From: Alphaproteobacteria bacterium
Lineage (GTDB): Bacteria > Pseudomonadota > Alphaproteobacteria > Rickettsiales > UBA8987
NCBI GenBank assembly: GCA_003531345.1
Contig: DQGZ01000034.1
Coordinates: 1-8,034, forward strand
Direction: 5' to 3'
DNA length: 8,034 bases
Shown here: one piece after another, positions 6,545 through 8,034 of the stretch
Layout: each line of letters starts with the position of its first letter
Position numbering within the stretch: the first letter of the stretch is position 1
Notes under the pieces: generated by a model
The model's database searches: none
The model's input: only the letters and a program-made list of their open reading frames with translations
What the model was told of the DNA's origin: nothing
Made by a program: the position numbers and the translations under genes

Positions 6545-8005
6545 CTACCAGCTATACTCAACGGTGAATTGCAGGCGCTCTTTTGATTTTGCAGGGATTT
6601 TCATTGGGAATGATATGAGGTTCTCGGTAAGTTTTTCATAGATTTTGGTCTGATCCACTATTTTCCAGTTCTGGTTATTCATCTGCTCCGCAACATTTAC
6701 AACAACCTCCTTATCCTTCGAATTTTCAAGCTCAACCACTACAGAGTATGAACCCTGCCTGCGGTTATTGTCATATTTTTCGTTGGTTTGCGTGCGCCTT
6801 GCGCTAACATCAAACGCACTGCCTATGGTAAGATCAATTATATCTTTTTCTTTTTTCCCTTCAGTTATTGCTTCACCTATAGTTTCATAGCCGCCTTTAC
6901 TGTCTTTTGTGTAGGCGATATATTTACCGCCAGCCAAAGCAAGCCCCAAGCCTTTTTCCATGGTATTTTCAAGGGTAAGAACAATATCAACACGGTTACT
7001 ACCAGACATGCCGTTAAACACATATTTCTTTTTCAGAAGAATGTTTTTCTTATCATCAAAAAGCTTGATCTTTTTAAATGAATTTGCTGGTAAAGAAACA
7101 TCTCTTTCAATGCTGAAACTATAGTAATCTGAAAGTTTCTGCTGATTCATTGAAAATGATTTTGGAGCGGCAACCATACTGTCCATTGCCATTTCTGCGC
7201 TGCCAACTCCACGCATCATTGGTCTTTGCAGCTGGTCAACTTCCTGATTTATATTGCCAGCAACCAGTTTCAGCTTAGAGTTTTCTACATCAAAACTTGT
7301 GGCGTTAACTATATTTGCCCAGCCTTCCAGCGTTGCTTTTATTTTATTATCGTCTTTTTCGTCATTGATGAATACCCCATATTGAGCTGACCAGTTAATA
7401 CCAGATGTTTTGAAATTATATTCGGCGTTGAGCGGGTCTCCTTCTTTGCTGAATAACAGCCACTTAACACTGGATGACTGAGGTTTTGCGCCAGCATTGA
7501 AAGCTGATATACTGGCATAATTATTAATAACACGAACCCTGTTCTCATCTTCTTTTATTACCAACCTTGGGTTTGTTTCCAACAGAACTCCTTTATACAC
7601 CTGCGCTCCACTGCCCTCATTGGCAACTACTTCAACCTCCCTACCAATATTATTTTGCAGTAGGTCAACCTGTATAGAGCGCTTTAAAGATATTTGCTGC
7701 TCTATAATTTGCAGGTCATCTGAAAGTTTTTTTAACTGTATGCTTGAAGGCTCTATTTCATCGGGTAGGTTATCTATACTGATCTCGTTATTGCCCTGAT
7801 TTAACTCAGCTTCAATGGAATTAGTGATAACCGCAAAGCCTGGTACATTGCTATTATAATTACTATACCAGTTGTAGCTCCAGCTCTGTGGGCTGTTGCC
7901 ATAAATAGTAATGGATTTGGTTTTCTGGCCATCAGCATTTTCCGCTATTGCAGCTATTGAAACGCTTGCAACCAGGATTGAGATAAGAACAATATTTTTT
8001 TTCAT
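6545..8005 (-). CDS. Exported DUF4139 domain-containing protein
   Basis: The 486-residue product begins with a typical signal peptide: KK, a hydrophobic core (about 5-20) and a likely cleavage after A21 in AIA-EN, so it should be periplasmic or surface-exposed. Residues about 57-170 form a beta-rich N-terminal region typical of these proteins (FAVITNSIEAEL, then NNEISIDNLPDEIEPSSIQL), with a helical stretch around 89-115 and a GREVEVV segment (121-127) that may be a small barrel. The DUF4139 domain spans about 195-486, with INWSAQYGVFI (203-213), DLTIGSAFDVSARR (391-404), a terminal beta region and the ending FTVEYSW. A Met-rich stretch (263-286, six Met in 24 residues) interrupts it, a common low-complexity spot in this family. 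The molecular function of DUF4139 proteins is not established as far as I know, and I assign none. No ribosome site is visible in the AT-rich bases before the start. Confidence 0.88.
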   Translation of the reverse strand: MKKNIVLISILVASVSIAAIAENADGQKTKSITIYGNSPQSWSYNWYSNYNSNVPGFAVITNSIEAELNQGNNEISIDNLPDEIEPSSIQLKKLSDDLQIIEQQISLKRSIQVDLLQNNIGREVEVVANEGSGAQVYKGVLLETNPRLVIKEDENRVRVINNYASISAFNAGAKPQSSSVKWLLFSKEGDPLNAEYNFKTSGINWSAQYGVFINDEKDDNKIKATLEGWANIVNATSFDVENSKLKLVAGNINQEVDQLQRPMMRGVGSAEMAMDSMVAAPKSFSMNQQKLSDYYSFSIERDVSLPANSFKKIKLFDDKKNILLKKKYVFNGMSGSNRVDIVLTLENTMEKGLGLALAGGKYIAYTKDSKGGYETIGEAITEGKKEKDIIDLTIGSAFDVSARRTQTNEKYDNNRRQGSYSVVVELENSKDKEVVVNVAEQMNNQNWKIVDQTKIYEKLTENLISFPMKIPAKSKERLQFTVEYSW

Positions 8006-8034
8006 ATATTTTATGATTTTTTTATTTTTTAAAA
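8006..8034 (-). promoter_or_regulatory. Partial upstream region of the DUF4139 gene
   Basis: These 29 bases are almost pure A+T (only two G/C) and form the 5' leader of the DUF4139 gene. There is no Shine-Dalgarno match. Too little is visible to identify a promoter. Confidence 0.3.

Noticed and set aside
6788..7081. 97-codon plus-strand open frame
   Set aside because: It is antisense to the DUF4139 coding region, with a Phe-rich low-complexity product that matches nothing I know.

Overview
This window looks like an ordinary chromosomal segment of an AT-rich alphaproteobacterium. The ProA active-site stretch (RRTGVCGATET) is the form I know from alphaproteobacteria. The FtsW signature and the PleC/PdhS-like kinase core point the same way. 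A functional-looking proA argues against an extremely reduced obligate endosymbiont, but I cannot place the organism more finely. I see no tRNA, rRNA, CRISPR array, insertion sequence, integrase or phage gene, and no clear intrinsic terminator.

Layout. From 1 to 873 on the minus strand is the N-terminal 291 codons of ftsW, a septal peptidoglycan polymerase; its 3' end lies outside the window. A 112-base AT-rich gap (874-985) separates it from a divergent plus-strand pair of sensor kinase genes. The first (986-2722) is a membrane kinase with an extracytoplasmic PDC/dCACHE-type sensor. The second (2783-5242) is a hybrid kinase with a PAS domain, a transmitter and two receiver domains. The last bases of the second kinase gene overlap the last bases of proA (5239-6498, minus), so the two units converge with no gap. 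Upstream of proA, 46 bases away on the same strand, is a gene for an exported DUF4139-family protein (6545-8005). Only 29 bases beyond its start are visible.

How the genes may work together. Two transcription units are likely: the kinase pair on the plus strand, driven by a plausible promoter at 893-920, and DUF4139-proA on the minus strand. No response regulator gene and no histidine phosphotransfer domain is present, so the kinases must signal to partners encoded elsewhere. The first kinase has the core type used by alphaproteobacterial cell-cycle kinases and is divergent from ftsW. A link to division is possible but is only inference.

I did not find a previously undescribed system here. 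The points most worth a second look are the degenerate first receiver of the hybrid kinase, the detachment of ftsW from its usual upstream neighbour, the stop-on-stop overlap of two convergent genes, and the unusual DUF4139-proA pairing.
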